Assembly (NCBI GenBank): GCA_026707735.1
Contig: JAPOWH010000006.1
Location: forward strand, 62,001-126,000
Length of the DNA: 64,000 nucleotides
Source of the DNA: Gammaproteobacteria bacterium
GTDB taxonomy: Bacteria; Pseudomonadota; Gammaproteobacteria; Pseudomonadales; Azotimanducaceae
Reading direction: 5' to 3'
The notes beneath the pieces are model-generated. The model ran no database searches. It was not told the origin of the DNA and saw only the letters and a program-made list of their open reading frames with translations. The position numbers and the translations under genes are program-made. Shown one piece after another: positions 44,835-53,962 of the stretch. How positions within the stretch are numbered: the first letter of the stretch is position 1; every line of letters starts with the position of its first letter.

Positions 44835-47669
44835 GTGCGAAAATCCCGAACTTCTACCACGCTATTTGGATGCCTTTGGTTCTCCATTGCGACTCTATTG
44901 GCGTCAACGTCTCTTGCCGAGAACATGGGCTCGTTGGAAGGAAAGGTCGTTGATGCAAGCGGCCAAGTCCATTTCAGTGGTGCGCAAGTGCGCATCAATG
45001 AACTCGACCGTGAGGTCTTCAGCAACAGTGCGGGAGAGTTCAAATTCGAAAACGTTCCCGTGGGGGACTACACCCTGGTCGTCCACTACATTGGTGCTGA
45101 CAAAGTTGAAGAGAGCGTCATCGTCCAAGCCGACGCAACCCATCAAGTTGAAGTGATCGTTGGCGCAAATGTTGAACACATGGAAAACGTCATTGTGTAC
45201 GGGCAAGCGGCAGGCGCGAGCAGCGCACTCAACCAGCAACGCGCTGCTGACGGAATTCTGTCGGTTCTGACATCCGACGCCATCGGGCAGTTTCCGGACG
45301 CCAACGTCAGCGAAGCTTTGCAGCGTGTACCTGGAGTGTTCATCGAACGCGACCAGGGAGAGGGCAGATTTGTTGGGATACGTGGTCTCGAACCTGATTT
45401 CAACACAGCGAAGATCAATGGCGTACACATTCCCGCACCAGAGAGGGATCGACGGTCTGTAGCATTGGACGTAATCCCCTCAGACCTCCTCGAACGAGTG
45501 GAAGTTAGCAAGTCGGTTACTCCTGACAAAGACGGCGATGCAATCGGCGGCTCGATAGACATCAAGAGCCTTTCGGCTTTCGATCGACGTGGGCAGCACT
45601 TCTCGCTAACTGCGAAGTCCGATTTCAATACATTGCAGGGCGAATCCAGCCCTAAAGCAAATGCGAGTTATACAAACATCGTGCAGACTTCTCAAGGTGA
45701 CTTGGGTATAGCCTTTGCGATGTCGTGGCAAGAGCGCAATTTTGGATCTGACAATGTCGAGACAGATGGCGGCTGGGTTGCGGACATAGAAGACTCAGGC
45801 TTTCGCGGTACGGAAGAAATCGAGCAACGCGACTATCAGATTACTCGCAAGCGGATAGGCTACGCGGCGAATCTCGACTGGATCACGGACGCAAACACGC
45901 ACCTGTATTTGCGCATGCTCAAAAGTGACTTTTCCGATCAAGAGTATCGGCAACGCATCGAATACAAGCTCGACAAAGGCGATTTGGAGTCCATTGACAA
46001 CAACTCCGCGATATGGAGCGATATAGACATGGACCGTGAACTCAAGGACCGCTACGAGACTCAAGACATTTTCTCGGTGGTAGCTGGCGGCGAGAGCGAA
46101 GTTCAAGATTGGATGATCAATTACGAACTTGGATTTTCTGCGGCATCGGAAGAGGAACCTAACCGCTACGACATACAGTTTTCTGAGGATGACGCCATTG
46201 ACGAGGCAGGCTACAGATCGATGGGTCGCACGCCGAGATTGTTCTACTCTCCAAACGGGGGAGATCCGTCGAATTTCGAATTTGATGAATTGGTCGAAGA
46301 GAACAATTTCACGGACGATGAGCAAACTTCCCTGCGCCTTGACTTGCGCCGAGATGTCATGGTTGGAGATTTCGACGGCTACTTCAAATTCGGCGTACAC
46401 CATAGAATGCGAGAGAAGACCGACGATACTAACGCGATCACCTACGATGGAGGTTTCCCTGGAGACCCCACGCTCGCCGACTTCACTACGAGTTCGTCTT
46501 TGGACTATGATCTCGGTTCTTTCGGTCCAACTATCGATGTATCAGCGCTCACTGCCTACGTAGCAGCCAACAAGAGCTCATTCGACATCGATCAAGACAA
46601 CACGGTTCTGGATTCGGCACGCGACTACCAGATTGACGAGGACATTCTTGCACTATACGCCATGCACAGAGTCAACATCGGCGATTTTCGTGTCGTGTAC
46701 GGGTTGCGTCGCGAAGCTACAGATTCCGTTCTAAACGGGTTCAGCGTAATAGAAGACAACGGAGATCCGGAAATCACACCGGTTTCATTCAGCAAGGACT
46801 ATGAACACTGGTTGCCAAGCGTTACGGTACGGTACAAGCAAAACGAAAAGAACATAGTCAGGTTTGGATTGAGCCAGACGGTTGCCCGTCCATCGTTTGG
46901 CAAGATCAATCCATCTCCTGCCAAGGTGGAAATCGATGACGAAGACATCGAAATTGAAGCTGGAAATGCCTACTTGGACCCCTACGAATCCACAAATTTG
47001 GATATTTCCTTCGAGCACTATCCCGACGACCGCCTAAGTGCGTTCTCTGTAGGGTTCTTTAGCAAATCCATCAACAATTTCATCTACATTGGAGACGTTA
47101 GCGATGTTGTTGATTTTCGGCAGTGGACGCAAGGAGTTGATACGTCTGGCGTTACTGACTCAGACATCATTCAACCGTTGAATGGCGACAGGGCTAGCCT
47201 TTGGGGATTAGAAGCAAGTTGGACCAAGCGACTGAGTGAGTTAGGTGCGCCATGGGACAAGATCATCCTCTCGCTTAACGGCACATACACCTCTAGCGAG
47301 GCGGAATTGGGTGCAGATATAGGTCGGGACTCAGACATACCCTTGCCCGGCCAGGCCAAAATAGTTGGCAATGCAATCATCGGATTCGAGCACCGAAACT
47401 GGGACTTCAGGTTGGCCTATGCCTTCAAAGGTGAGAGAACGATTGAAGTCGATCTGTCGGATCCAGGGAACGACTTGATTCAGGAACCTCGCAGCCAGCT
47501 TGACTTCACGGCACGGTTCGACTTCGACGATCGTTGGCAGGTATTCTTGAACGCCGCGAACCTAACTAATGAACCGTTCTACACGTATCACGGTTCGGAT
47601 GCATTCAATGGGCAGTATGAGGAATATGGTCGGTCCATTGCACTCGGTGTCACGTTGCGAAGCCCGTAA
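44835..47669 (+). CDS. TonB-dependent receptor (phytate-associated candidate)
   Basis: The 944-residue outer membrane protein starts at GTG 44835 with signal peptide MRKSRTSTTLFGCLWFSIATLLASTSLAE. A carboxypeptidase-regulatory-like beta domain follows (GSLEGKVVDASGQVHFSGAQVRI...GEFKFENVPVGDYTLVV, near 31-100). Then comes the plug with DANVSEALQRVPGVFIERDQGEGRFVGIRGLEPDF and VSKSVTPDKDGDAIGGSIDI, and a 22-strand barrel. These plug sequences belong to the large TonB-Xanth-Caul receptor group that imports complex nutrients. A phytase lipoprotein gene lies directly downstream and a PHO-box-like site upstream, so the cargo may be phytate or a phosphorylated inositol. The terminal aromatic residue normal for barrels is missing (ends VTLRSP). 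Confidence 0.88.
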   Translation: MRKSRTSTTLFGCLWFSIATLLASTSLAENMGSLEGKVVDASGQVHFSGAQVRINELDREVFSNSAGEFKFENVPVGDYTLVVHYIGADKVEESVIVQADATHQVEVIVGANVEHMENVIVYGQAAGASSALNQQRAADGILSVLTSDAIGQFPDANVSEALQRVPGVFIERDQGEGRFVGIRGLEPDFNTAKINGVHIPAPERDRRSVALDVIPSDLLERVEVSKSVTPDKDGDAIGGSIDIKSLSAFDRRGQHFSLTAKSDFNTLQGESSPKANASYTNIVQTSQGDLGIAFAMSWQERNFGSDNVETDGGWVADIEDSGFRGTEEIEQRDYQITRKRIGYAANLDWITDANTHLYLRMLKSDFSDQEYRQRIEYKLDKGDLESIDNNSAIWSDIDMDRELKDRYETQDIFSVVAGGESEVQDWMINYELGFSAASEEEPNRYDIQFSEDDAIDEAGYRSMGRTPRLFYSPNGGDPSNFEFDELVEENNFTDDEQTSLRLDLRRDVMVGDFDGYFKFGVHHRMREKTDDTNAITYDGGFPGDPTLADFTTSSSLDYDLGSFGPTIDVSALTAYVAANKSSFDIDQDNTVLDSARDYQIDEDILALYAMHRVNIGDFRVVYGLRREATDSVLNGFSVIEDNGDPEITPVSFSKDYEHWLPSVTVRYKQNEKNIVRFGLSQTVARPSFGKINPSPAKVEIDDEDIEIEAGNAYLDPYESTNLDISFEHYPDDRLSAFSVGFFSKSINNFIYIGDVSDVVDFRQWTQGVDTSGVTDSDIIQPLNGDRASLWGLEASWTKRLSELGAPWDKIILSLNGTYTSSEAELGADIGRDSDIPLPGQAKIVGNAIIGFEHRNWDFRLAYAFKGERTIEVDLSDPGNDLIQEPRSQLDFTARFDFDDRWQVFLNAANLTNEPFYTYHGSDAFNGQYEEYGRSIALGVTLRSP

Positions 47670-48741
47670 ACCTTCAAATCAATTATCGACAGGGCGTTAC
47701 TGCGCCCTGTCGATGAGCTTGTTTCTAATTCTGACTGTGTCATGCAGCAATAGCAGCGACTATGCGACGGTGTCGGCATTGGTTGAGACAGCAAGTGTTT
47801 CAAGCTCTGGAGACGCAGCAGACGACCCGGCCATCTGGATTCATCCACGCGACCCCGGAAGTAGCTTGGTGCTTGGTACAAACAAGCGCAAGGGCTTGGA
47901 AGTGTACGATCTCGAAGGAAAGCGCGTCCAGTCGCTAGATGTGGGCAATCTCAACAACATTGACGTGCGACAGAATGTTGCATGGGGATCAGGCGCGGTT
48001 GACATAGCCGTAGCCACAAATCGTTCAGACCAGAGCTTGGACCTTTTCTTCCTCGAGCGACAAACGGGTTTCATTGACATAGAGGCGAGCGAGAGGATTT
48101 CTCTGGATCTCAAGGAGCCCTATGGCGTCTGCCTGTTCGCGAGCGGGTCGGAGCTGTTTGCATTTGTGAATGACAAAAATGGCATGTTTCAGCAATGGCA
48201 ACTTGCGCCAAATGCAGAGAGCGCTATTGTGCGCACCTTCACAGTTGATTCGCAGCCTGAAGGCTGCGTCGCCGATGACTTTACACAAACTCTTTACTAT
48301 GGCGAGGAGGGGAAGGGAGTCTGGAAGCGCGACGCATCGCCAGATTCCGCGTCAGAAGCGCAGCTGATCGCGTCAGTTGATGATGGTGCTCTTGTCGCCG
48401 ACGTAGAAGGGATGGGCATCTATCGAACAAGCAATAACGCAGGATATCTGATAGTTTCCAGCCAAGGTGACGATTCCTTTGCGTTCTATGAATTGGGTGA
48501 CGAAAATCGCTATGTGGGTTCGGTGCGTGTTGCCGAGTCGTCTGATGGGTTGATTGATGAAGTAACAGGAACCGATGGAATCGACGCTACTGCTACCCGC
48601 TTGGGTTCAAGGTTTCCCGACGGAATGCTTGTAGTGCAAGACGACCGAAACAGCGCGCCCAACGAAAACCAATGCTTCAAACTCATTGATTGGAGGGTAG
48701 TTGCGGACTCCGTGAACCTGCAACTTATTAGTAGCGACTAG
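47647..48741 (+). CDS. 3-Phytase (beta-propeller) lipoprotein
   Basis: The protein belongs to the beta-propeller phytases (Bacillus PhyC type), which release phosphate from calcium phytate. Family regions include DDPAIWIHPRDPGSSLVLGTNKRKGLEVYDLEGKRVQ, DIAVATNRSDQSLDLF, PYGVCLFASG, QPEGCVADDFTQTLYYGEEGKGVWK and VADVEGMGIYRTSNNAGYLIVSSQGDDSFAFY. GTG 47647 gives 364 residues with a basic n-region (SRCEARKPSNQLSTGRYC), then MSLFLILTVSC, so C33 would be lipidated. ATG 47713 gives 342 residues but an n-region without positive charge. The GTG start overlaps the receptor gene by 23 bases. Surface lipoprotein phytase plus TonB receptor suggests one phosphorus-acquisition unit. Confidence 0.87.
   Translation: MSRCEARKPSNQLSTGRYCALSMSLFLILTVSCSNSSDYATVSALVETASVSSSGDAADDPAIWIHPRDPGSSLVLGTNKRKGLEVYDLEGKRVQSLDVGNLNNIDVRQNVAWGSGAVDIAVATNRSDQSLDLFFLERQTGFIDIEASERISLDLKEPYGVCLFASGSELFAFVNDKNGMFQQWQLAPNAESAIVRTFTVDSQPEGCVADDFTQTLYYGEEGKGVWKRDASPDSASEAQLIASVDDGALVADVEGMGIYRTSNNAGYLIVSSQGDDSFAFYELGDENRYVGSVRVAESSDGLIDEVTGTDGIDATATRLGSRFPDGMLVVQDDRNSAPNENQCFKLIDWRVVADSVNLQLISSD
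47685..47714 (+). promoter_or_regulatory. Stable hairpin at the receptor-phytase junction
   Basis: ATCGACAGGGCG (47685-47696) and CGCCCTGTCGAT (47703-47714) form a perfect 12-base stem with the loop TTACTG. It begins 16 bases after the receptor stop codon and its last two bases are the first two of the ATG at 47713. It could adjust relative expression of the two genes (mRNA processing, partial termination or start-site occlusion). There is no T-run. Confidence 0.6.
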
Positions 48742-48749
48742 AGAACTGA

Positions 48750-49970
48750 CTAATTCGCGAATCTCTTCGAGTCGCCAATTACTCCCTCGTCTCTAAGTAC
48801 GTCAAGGTCCTCGGCGCACAACGCCAGCTCGCTTGCCAGAACTTGGTCGGTGTGTTCGCCAAGTCGAGGTGGAGGTGCTAGGTCAACGCTGGAGTCCGAC
48901 ATGCGAGGAGCGAATCCTAGCATCGGAACAGTGCCATGTATGGGCAATTCCAAGTCCTTTACGAATCCTCGCTCCCGCAAATGTTCGTTGTGGTGGAGTT
49001 CGGCCGTATCGAGGCAAGCTGAGCACGGTACTCCCGCGGATGCAATGGCCTCCATGGCTTGGTACTTCGTTAGTTCCTTGCACCAGTCGCAGATTACTTG
49101 GCGAAGTTCGTCGCCGTTCTTGGCTCTGTCACCATAGGTTAGGAATCTTGGGTCGACCAATAGGTCAGGGCGGTTGATTGCTGCACAAAGACCATCCCAA
49201 TGGTCGTTGTTTACAGGCATTAGGTAGATGTAGTCGTTGGGTCCGAACGGCTTGCAGGGATAGATGTCCACGGGCGGCAATCCGCCTCGATTGCCGGTCC
49301 GAGGGGTCGCTTGAGTGCCCCAACGCGAACCAATGAACGCGCGAGTCCTCACAAAATAGGCCATTGCCTCCTGCATGGAGAGTTCGATTACTTGACCTTT
49401 GCCCGTTCGTTGCCGCTGGATGTAGGCTGCCAAGATCGCCATGGCGGCTTGTACTCCAGTCCCTGAATCACCTGTAGTCGGGCCTGGCATCATGGGAGGA
49501 CCATCGGGTTCGCCAGTAATAGAAAAAGCTCCCGCAGCGGCTTGTGCAACCATGTCCATGCATCTGTAGCCCGAGTAGGGACCCGAAGTGCCAAATCCCT
49601 TTATCCGCGCATAGATGATTTCGGGATGGATCTCGGCCAATGTCTCATATTCAATGTCGAGTTTCTCGACGATACCAGGTCCGTAGTTCTCGACGAACAC
49701 GTCAAACTTTGGAACAAGATCCAGCAAGATTTGCCGGCCTTTTTCTGACCGCAAGTTAAGTGCGAGACTCTTCTTGTTAGCGTTCCATGCGCAAAAGTAG
49801 GGCGAGTAGTCGTTTCTTTGACCGCCTCTAACACCTCGCCCGGGGTCCCCGTATTCGGGCGGTTCAATCTTCACGACATCGGCGCCAAGCCATGCAAGAG
49901 CTTGGGTGCACGAGGTTCCGGCCTCGTATTGAGTCATGTCAAGAATTCGTATGCCGTCAAGTGCTGCCAT
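48750..49970 (-). CDS. Class III CoA-transferase (CaiB/BaiF/Frc family)
   Basis: From ATG 49970 the protein has 406 residues and begins MAALDGIRILDMTQYEAGTSCTQALAWLGADVVKIEPPEYGDPGRG, as in formyl-CoA transferase (Frc) and relatives. The frame is open 56 codons further upstream to 50138, but the family normally starts at LDGIRIL. The catalytic aspartate corresponding to Frc D169 is D168 in TTGDSGTG. The cofactor-binding VFVENYGPGIVEKLDIEYETL is present. These enzymes move CoA between carboxylic acids. Substrate unknown, but the family often works with acyl-CoA dehydrogenases in the catabolism of unusual acids. It is divergent from the ABC exporter pair. Confidence 0.9.
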   Translation of the reverse strand: MAALDGIRILDMTQYEAGTSCTQALAWLGADVVKIEPPEYGDPGRGVRGGQRNDYSPYFCAWNANKKSLALNLRSEKGRQILLDLVPKFDVFVENYGPGIVEKLDIEYETLAEIHPEIIYARIKGFGTSGPYSGYRCMDMVAQAAAGAFSITGEPDGPPMMPGPTTGDSGTGVQAAMAILAAYIQRQRTGKGQVIELSMQEAMAYFVRTRAFIGSRWGTQATPRTGNRGGLPPVDIYPCKPFGPNDYIYLMPVNNDHWDGLCAAINRPDLLVDPRFLTYGDRAKNGDELRQVICDWCKELTKYQAMEAIASAGVPCSACLDTAELHHNEHLRERGFVKDLELPIHGTVPMLGFAPRMSDSSVDLAPPPRLGEHTDQVLASELALCAEDLDVLRDEGVIGDSKRFAN

Positions 49971-50216
49971 TGAGGTTCCAAGCTTCGCGTCTAGTACGTC
50001 CCTACCGAGTGGAGTCCGAGTCGCAGTATGAGGTTCAATTATCTCAAATGTCCTCGACATGAAACGACTGGACTTTGCAGCCCTCACATGCCGTTCGCGG
50101 CGGTTTTCTTGTGTCGATCTACTTTGTGAAACATACAATGAATTTGCTCCCCTCTGCGCAATATCCTCTCCTTTGAATGTCTTAATTGATTTGTGCTTCC
50201 CTTGGTTGAATAGCTG

Positions 50217-52064
50217 GTGAGTTCGGAACCTTACAACCCGTCAGAACTGCTTCGAATGAAGACTGTGCGCGAACTGGCGTCGCTTCTGCCGCGTGCCCTA
50301 AAGTTGTCTTGGCAGGTATCTCCGCTTCTCATGACTCTCGTTGCGATCATGGCGATTGTTGCCGCCCTTATCGATCCAGCTGTACTCTACCTAACAAAGG
50401 TAATCGTTGACATCGTTTACCAAAATCTGGGGCAGGGTGTGCAGTGGGCGTTGGTCATAGTGCCCCTTGGCGTCATTTTCGGTCTCTGGATTGCAGAGAA
50501 ACTCGTGGGAGGCATCACAGCCGTTGTTCAGCAGCTGCTTGGTCAACGTACATACAACACCACGTTTCAAAAACTCCTACACAAAGCATCCAAGCTGGAT
50601 TTGGCGTTCTTCGAGGCTCCCAAATTCTACGATCAGCTGCAGCAAGCCAATCTACACCAAGGGCTAGTGCAGCACCTGCCAATGAGTTTGTTTCACTTTC
50701 TCCAGAATTTGCTCTCTCTCGGGGCGATGGTCGGGCTTCTTTCCATGCTTCATCCCCTAGCGTTCTTGCTGCTTGTTGCAACTGTACTTCCACGTTTGTT
50801 CTTGGAAGGCCATATGACCCGGCTGGGGTTCAAATTGGGCTCCGAACTTGCACGCAACTTTAGGCGAACAGACTATATGCAGACCATACTCACAGATCGA
50901 GAGAAAGCTAAAGAGATTCGCATATTTGGACTCGGTAGCTTCTTTTTCGACCGCTTTCTAGAGTTTCGGTCTGAGTATGTGTCAGCCCATATTAGGCAAA
51001 TGCTGCATTTCATGGGCTACAACCTTGGTCTAGGGACTCTTACGACATTGGGAATTGGCGCCGTAAGCATCTTTGCCGTTATTCAGGCGGTAAGGGGTGA
51101 CATCAGCATAGGTACGCTGACTCTCGTCTTTAGTGCGGCCCAGCAAATTGTTTCCTTGATTGGAGGCGTTATTGGTTCTTTAAATAGTGTGTATCAGTCG
51201 TCACTTTCGTCTTCACGTTATTTTGAACTTCTGGACCTAGATCCGCAATCAATATCGGGTGCGTTGCAACCCCCTCGCGTCGCAGAGCCACGAAAAGCAC
51301 CTCTACGCATCCGCAAGGGCATTGAGTTGGAGTCAGTCTCGTTCACCTATCCTGCAACGGATGTTGAAGTGTTGAAGGACATTTCGTTCTCGTTGCCAGC
51401 AGGGAGCAGAGTTGCGATAGTGGGTGAAAACGGAGCAGGCAAGACAACTCTTGTGAAGCTTCTTGCACGGTTCTACGATCCCGCCGCCGGCGCAATCAAA
51501 CTGGATGGTCTGGACTATCGCGATTACGAACTTAATAGCTTGCGCGAAAGTATCAGTGTGGTATTCCAAGATTTCGCGAAATACGACATTTCTGTAGCAG
51601 AGAACATTGGGGTCGGGTCGATTGAGGAAATCGACAATCGAGACCGAATTGTGAAGGCAGCTAGCAATAGCGGCACTGACACGATTGTTGCACGGTTGCC
51701 CAACGGATACGACACTGTTCTTGGCAAGACGATGGACGAAGGTGTGGATCTGTCTGGAGGCGAATGGCAGCATATAGCGATTGCTCGAGCCTTCATGAGC
51801 GACAGCCCCCTCCTAATACTAGATGAACCCACTGCCGCCCTCGATTCTCTACGAGAGCGAGAGCTGTACGAACGAATTGCCAGACTAGCCTCCAGCAAGA
51901 CTGTAGTTTTCGTATCCCACCGATTCTCTACGGTTCGAATGGCCGACTTGATTGTCGTGATAGATGATGGGAAATCTGTTGAAGTTGGAAGTCACGCAGA
52001 ACTCTTGAGTCGCAAAGGAAAGTACTACCGCATGTTTGAGACGCAGGCGGCGCGCTACCGATGA
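50217..52064 (+). CDS. ABC exporter, fused permease-ATPase (first of a pair)
   Basis: The 615-residue protein has an N-terminal type IV transmembrane domain (six helices, residues about 30-320) and a C-terminal ATPase. The NBD has Walker A GENGAGKTTL (near 402-411), Q-loop VVFQDFAKYDISV, signature LSGGEWQ, Walker B LLILDEPTAALDS with the catalytic Glu, and the H-loop VFVSHRFSTVR. The canonical set suggests an active site on both sides of a dimer. No C39 peptidase domain is present. The start is GTG 50217. It overlaps its downstream paralogue by four bases (ATGA), so the two probably form a heterodimer. Cargo unknown; no precursor peptide gene was seen. Confidence 0.92.
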   Translation: MSSEPYNPSELLRMKTVRELASLLPRALKLSWQVSPLLMTLVAIMAIVAALIDPAVLYLTKVIVDIVYQNLGQGVQWALVIVPLGVIFGLWIAEKLVGGITAVVQQLLGQRTYNTTFQKLLHKASKLDLAFFEAPKFYDQLQQANLHQGLVQHLPMSLFHFLQNLLSLGAMVGLLSMLHPLAFLLLVATVLPRLFLEGHMTRLGFKLGSELARNFRRTDYMQTILTDREKAKEIRIFGLGSFFFDRFLEFRSEYVSAHIRQMLHFMGYNLGLGTLTTLGIGAVSIFAVIQAVRGDISIGTLTLVFSAAQQIVSLIGGVIGSLNSVYQSSLSSSRYFELLDLDPQSISGALQPPRVAEPRKAPLRIRKGIELESVSFTYPATDVEVLKDISFSLPAGSRVAIVGENGAGKTTLVKLLARFYDPAAGAIKLDGLDYRDYELNSLRESISVVFQDFAKYDISVAENIGVGSIEEIDNRDRIVKAASNSGTDTIVARLPNGYDTVLGKTMDEGVDLSGGEWQHIAIARAFMSDSPLLILDEPTAALDSLRERELYERIARLASSKTVVFVSHRFSTVRMADLIVVIDDGKSVEVGSHAELLSRKGKYYRMFETQAARYR

Positions 52065-53908
52065 GCGAGAGAACTTTCAATCCGTTTGAGGAATTGAACT
52101 CGAAGACGATACTCGAGACATTAGGCTTGCTGCCACGTGTATCAGCATTTGTATTCAGTGCGTCGCCGTTCTATTTCCTACTTTCGAGTCTGTTGGGATT
52201 GGTACAGGCCGGAATAGCAGCCTTGATTCTCATTTTGGGCAAAGTTGTCGTAGACCGTGTCGCTGGGAACATTGGTTCTGAAGTTGAATGGCTATATTTG
52301 CTTATACCCATGCTTCTTTTGATTTGTACTAGGATTATGCAGAGCGTGTTATTTTCACTTGACACTCTAGTTGGATTTCTAGTCCAAGAAAAAGTTCAAA
52401 ACGAAGCCCACTCAAGGTTGCTTCGCAAAGCCACAAGCTTGGACTTAGCTTTTTTTGAGTCCCCAAAGTTCTATGACAGATTGTATCAATCACAACAAAA
52501 TATTACTTATTTATATAGCACGGTTCGTGAAATTATCAGCTTTAGTACACAAATTTTTACAATGATAGCCATGGTTAGTATTCTCTCGATACTCCATCCT
52601 TTAGCTTTTGTTCTTTTAGTTGTAACTATTTCACCAAGAATTATTTTTGAAGGATACAGCGCGAGACGTCGTTTTGATTTAGATGTGGAGTACACAAGAA
52701 ATTTTCGCATTACAGAATATTATAAAACTCTGCTGCTTGAACAAAAAAATATTAAGGAAGTGATGATATATGGTTTAAGTGACTACTTCTCGCAAAAATA
52801 TTTCGAGCTTAGATCGCTGTTCATTGGGTCAATGTTGAGGCTTGAATATTATTTCGTGAGAATTGAGGTGTTTTTCGATATTTTGGCACTGACAGGAATA
52901 GGGCTTCTTTGGCTGTATGCCATTTATAGGACTTCGATTGGTGAACTGACAATTGGCGATCTGTTCATGATATTTGGCGCTGTGCAAAGTAGCAGAACGG
53001 CGATTGAAGCGGTTTTCGAAGGCGCGGGTGGCATATTTGAGGATTCTCTCTTCTTGACTCGGTTTTTCGAGATGTTGGACCTTGACCCAAACGCCGTAGA
53101 CGGCGCGTTACAGCCTCCACGTTTGCAGAACCCATACAAACTGCCAGTTCAGATGGATATGGGCATCGAGTTTCGCAATGTGTCTTTTCGCTATCCAGGC
53201 ACGACGGACACTGTGTTGAAGGGAATTTCTCTTGTGGTTCCCGCAGGCACCAAACTAGCAATCGTCGGCGAAAACGGGGCTGGCAAAACAACGCTGATCA
53301 AGCTGCTCGCAAGGTTTTACGACCCGGAGAGTGGCTCCATTCTTCTTGACGGTCGCGACTACAGAGACTACGACTTGGAACATATGCGCAGCAATATCAC
53401 GGTCGTGTTTCAGGACTTCTCCCGCTACGATATATCCGTTTCCGACAACGTCGGCGTGGGACAAGTGGAATACATAGCCGACCGAGAGCGTATCGTCTCT
53501 GCGGCAAAGAAAGGTGGCTCTCACGAAATGGCCATCAACTTGCCGAGTCAGTACGACACAATACTTGGACGAACCTTCGACGAAGGCGTTGACCTGTCCG
53601 GCGGCGAGTGGCAGAACATAGCCATTTCACGCGCATTCATGAGCGATGCACAGATCTTCATCTTGGATGAACCGACAGCGGCATTAGACGCATTCAAAGA
53701 AGCCGAAATCTACTCAAGATTTGCCGAGCTAACTGAGAACAGAACAGTAGTGTTGGTTTCGCATCGATTTTCAACAGTGAGAATGGCAGATTTGATAGCG
53801 GTAGTCGACGATGGTCGCGTGATCGAATATGGGACCCACAGTGAGCTTTTGCGACTACACGGCAAGTATCACCAAATGTTCGAGGCACAGGCGGCTAGGT
53901 ATCGGTAG
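52061..53908 (+). CDS. ABC exporter, fused permease-ATPase (second of a pair)
   Basis: The second copy, also 615 residues, shares the layout and the N-terminal NPFEELNSKTILETLGLLPR with NPSELLRMKTVRELASLLPR of the first. Walker A GENGAGKTTL, signature LSGGEWQ and Walker B IFILDEPTAALDA are intact. The DNA between about 52460 and 52810, coding for the middle of the membrane domain, is strikingly AT-rich (near one third GC by eye) and uses codons such as TTA, ATA and AAA, unlike the rest of the gene. That suggests recombination or import of this part. It probably pairs with the upstream protein; cargo unknown. Confidence 0.92.
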   Translation: MSERTFNPFEELNSKTILETLGLLPRVSAFVFSASPFYFLLSSLLGLVQAGIAALILILGKVVVDRVAGNIGSEVEWLYLLIPMLLLICTRIMQSVLFSLDTLVGFLVQEKVQNEAHSRLLRKATSLDLAFFESPKFYDRLYQSQQNITYLYSTVREIISFSTQIFTMIAMVSILSILHPLAFVLLVVTISPRIIFEGYSARRRFDLDVEYTRNFRITEYYKTLLLEQKNIKEVMIYGLSDYFSQKYFELRSLFIGSMLRLEYYFVRIEVFFDILALTGIGLLWLYAIYRTSIGELTIGDLFMIFGAVQSSRTAIEAVFEGAGGIFEDSLFLTRFFEMLDLDPNAVDGALQPPRLQNPYKLPVQMDMGIEFRNVSFRYPGTTDTVLKGISLVVPAGTKLAIVGENGAGKTTLIKLLARFYDPESGSILLDGRDYRDYDLEHMRSNITVVFQDFSRYDISVSDNVGVGQVEYIADRERIVSAAKKGGSHEMAINLPSQYDTILGRTFDEGVDLSGGEWQNIAISRAFMSDAQIFILDEPTAALDAFKEAEIYSRFAELTENRTVVLVSHRFSTVRMADLIAVVDDGRVIEYGTHSELLRLHGKYHQMFEAQAARYR

Positions 53909-53962
53909 TACTGAAACACTGCAGTTGACTATGCGCTTACTGCGAGTTCGAGGAACTGGCGT

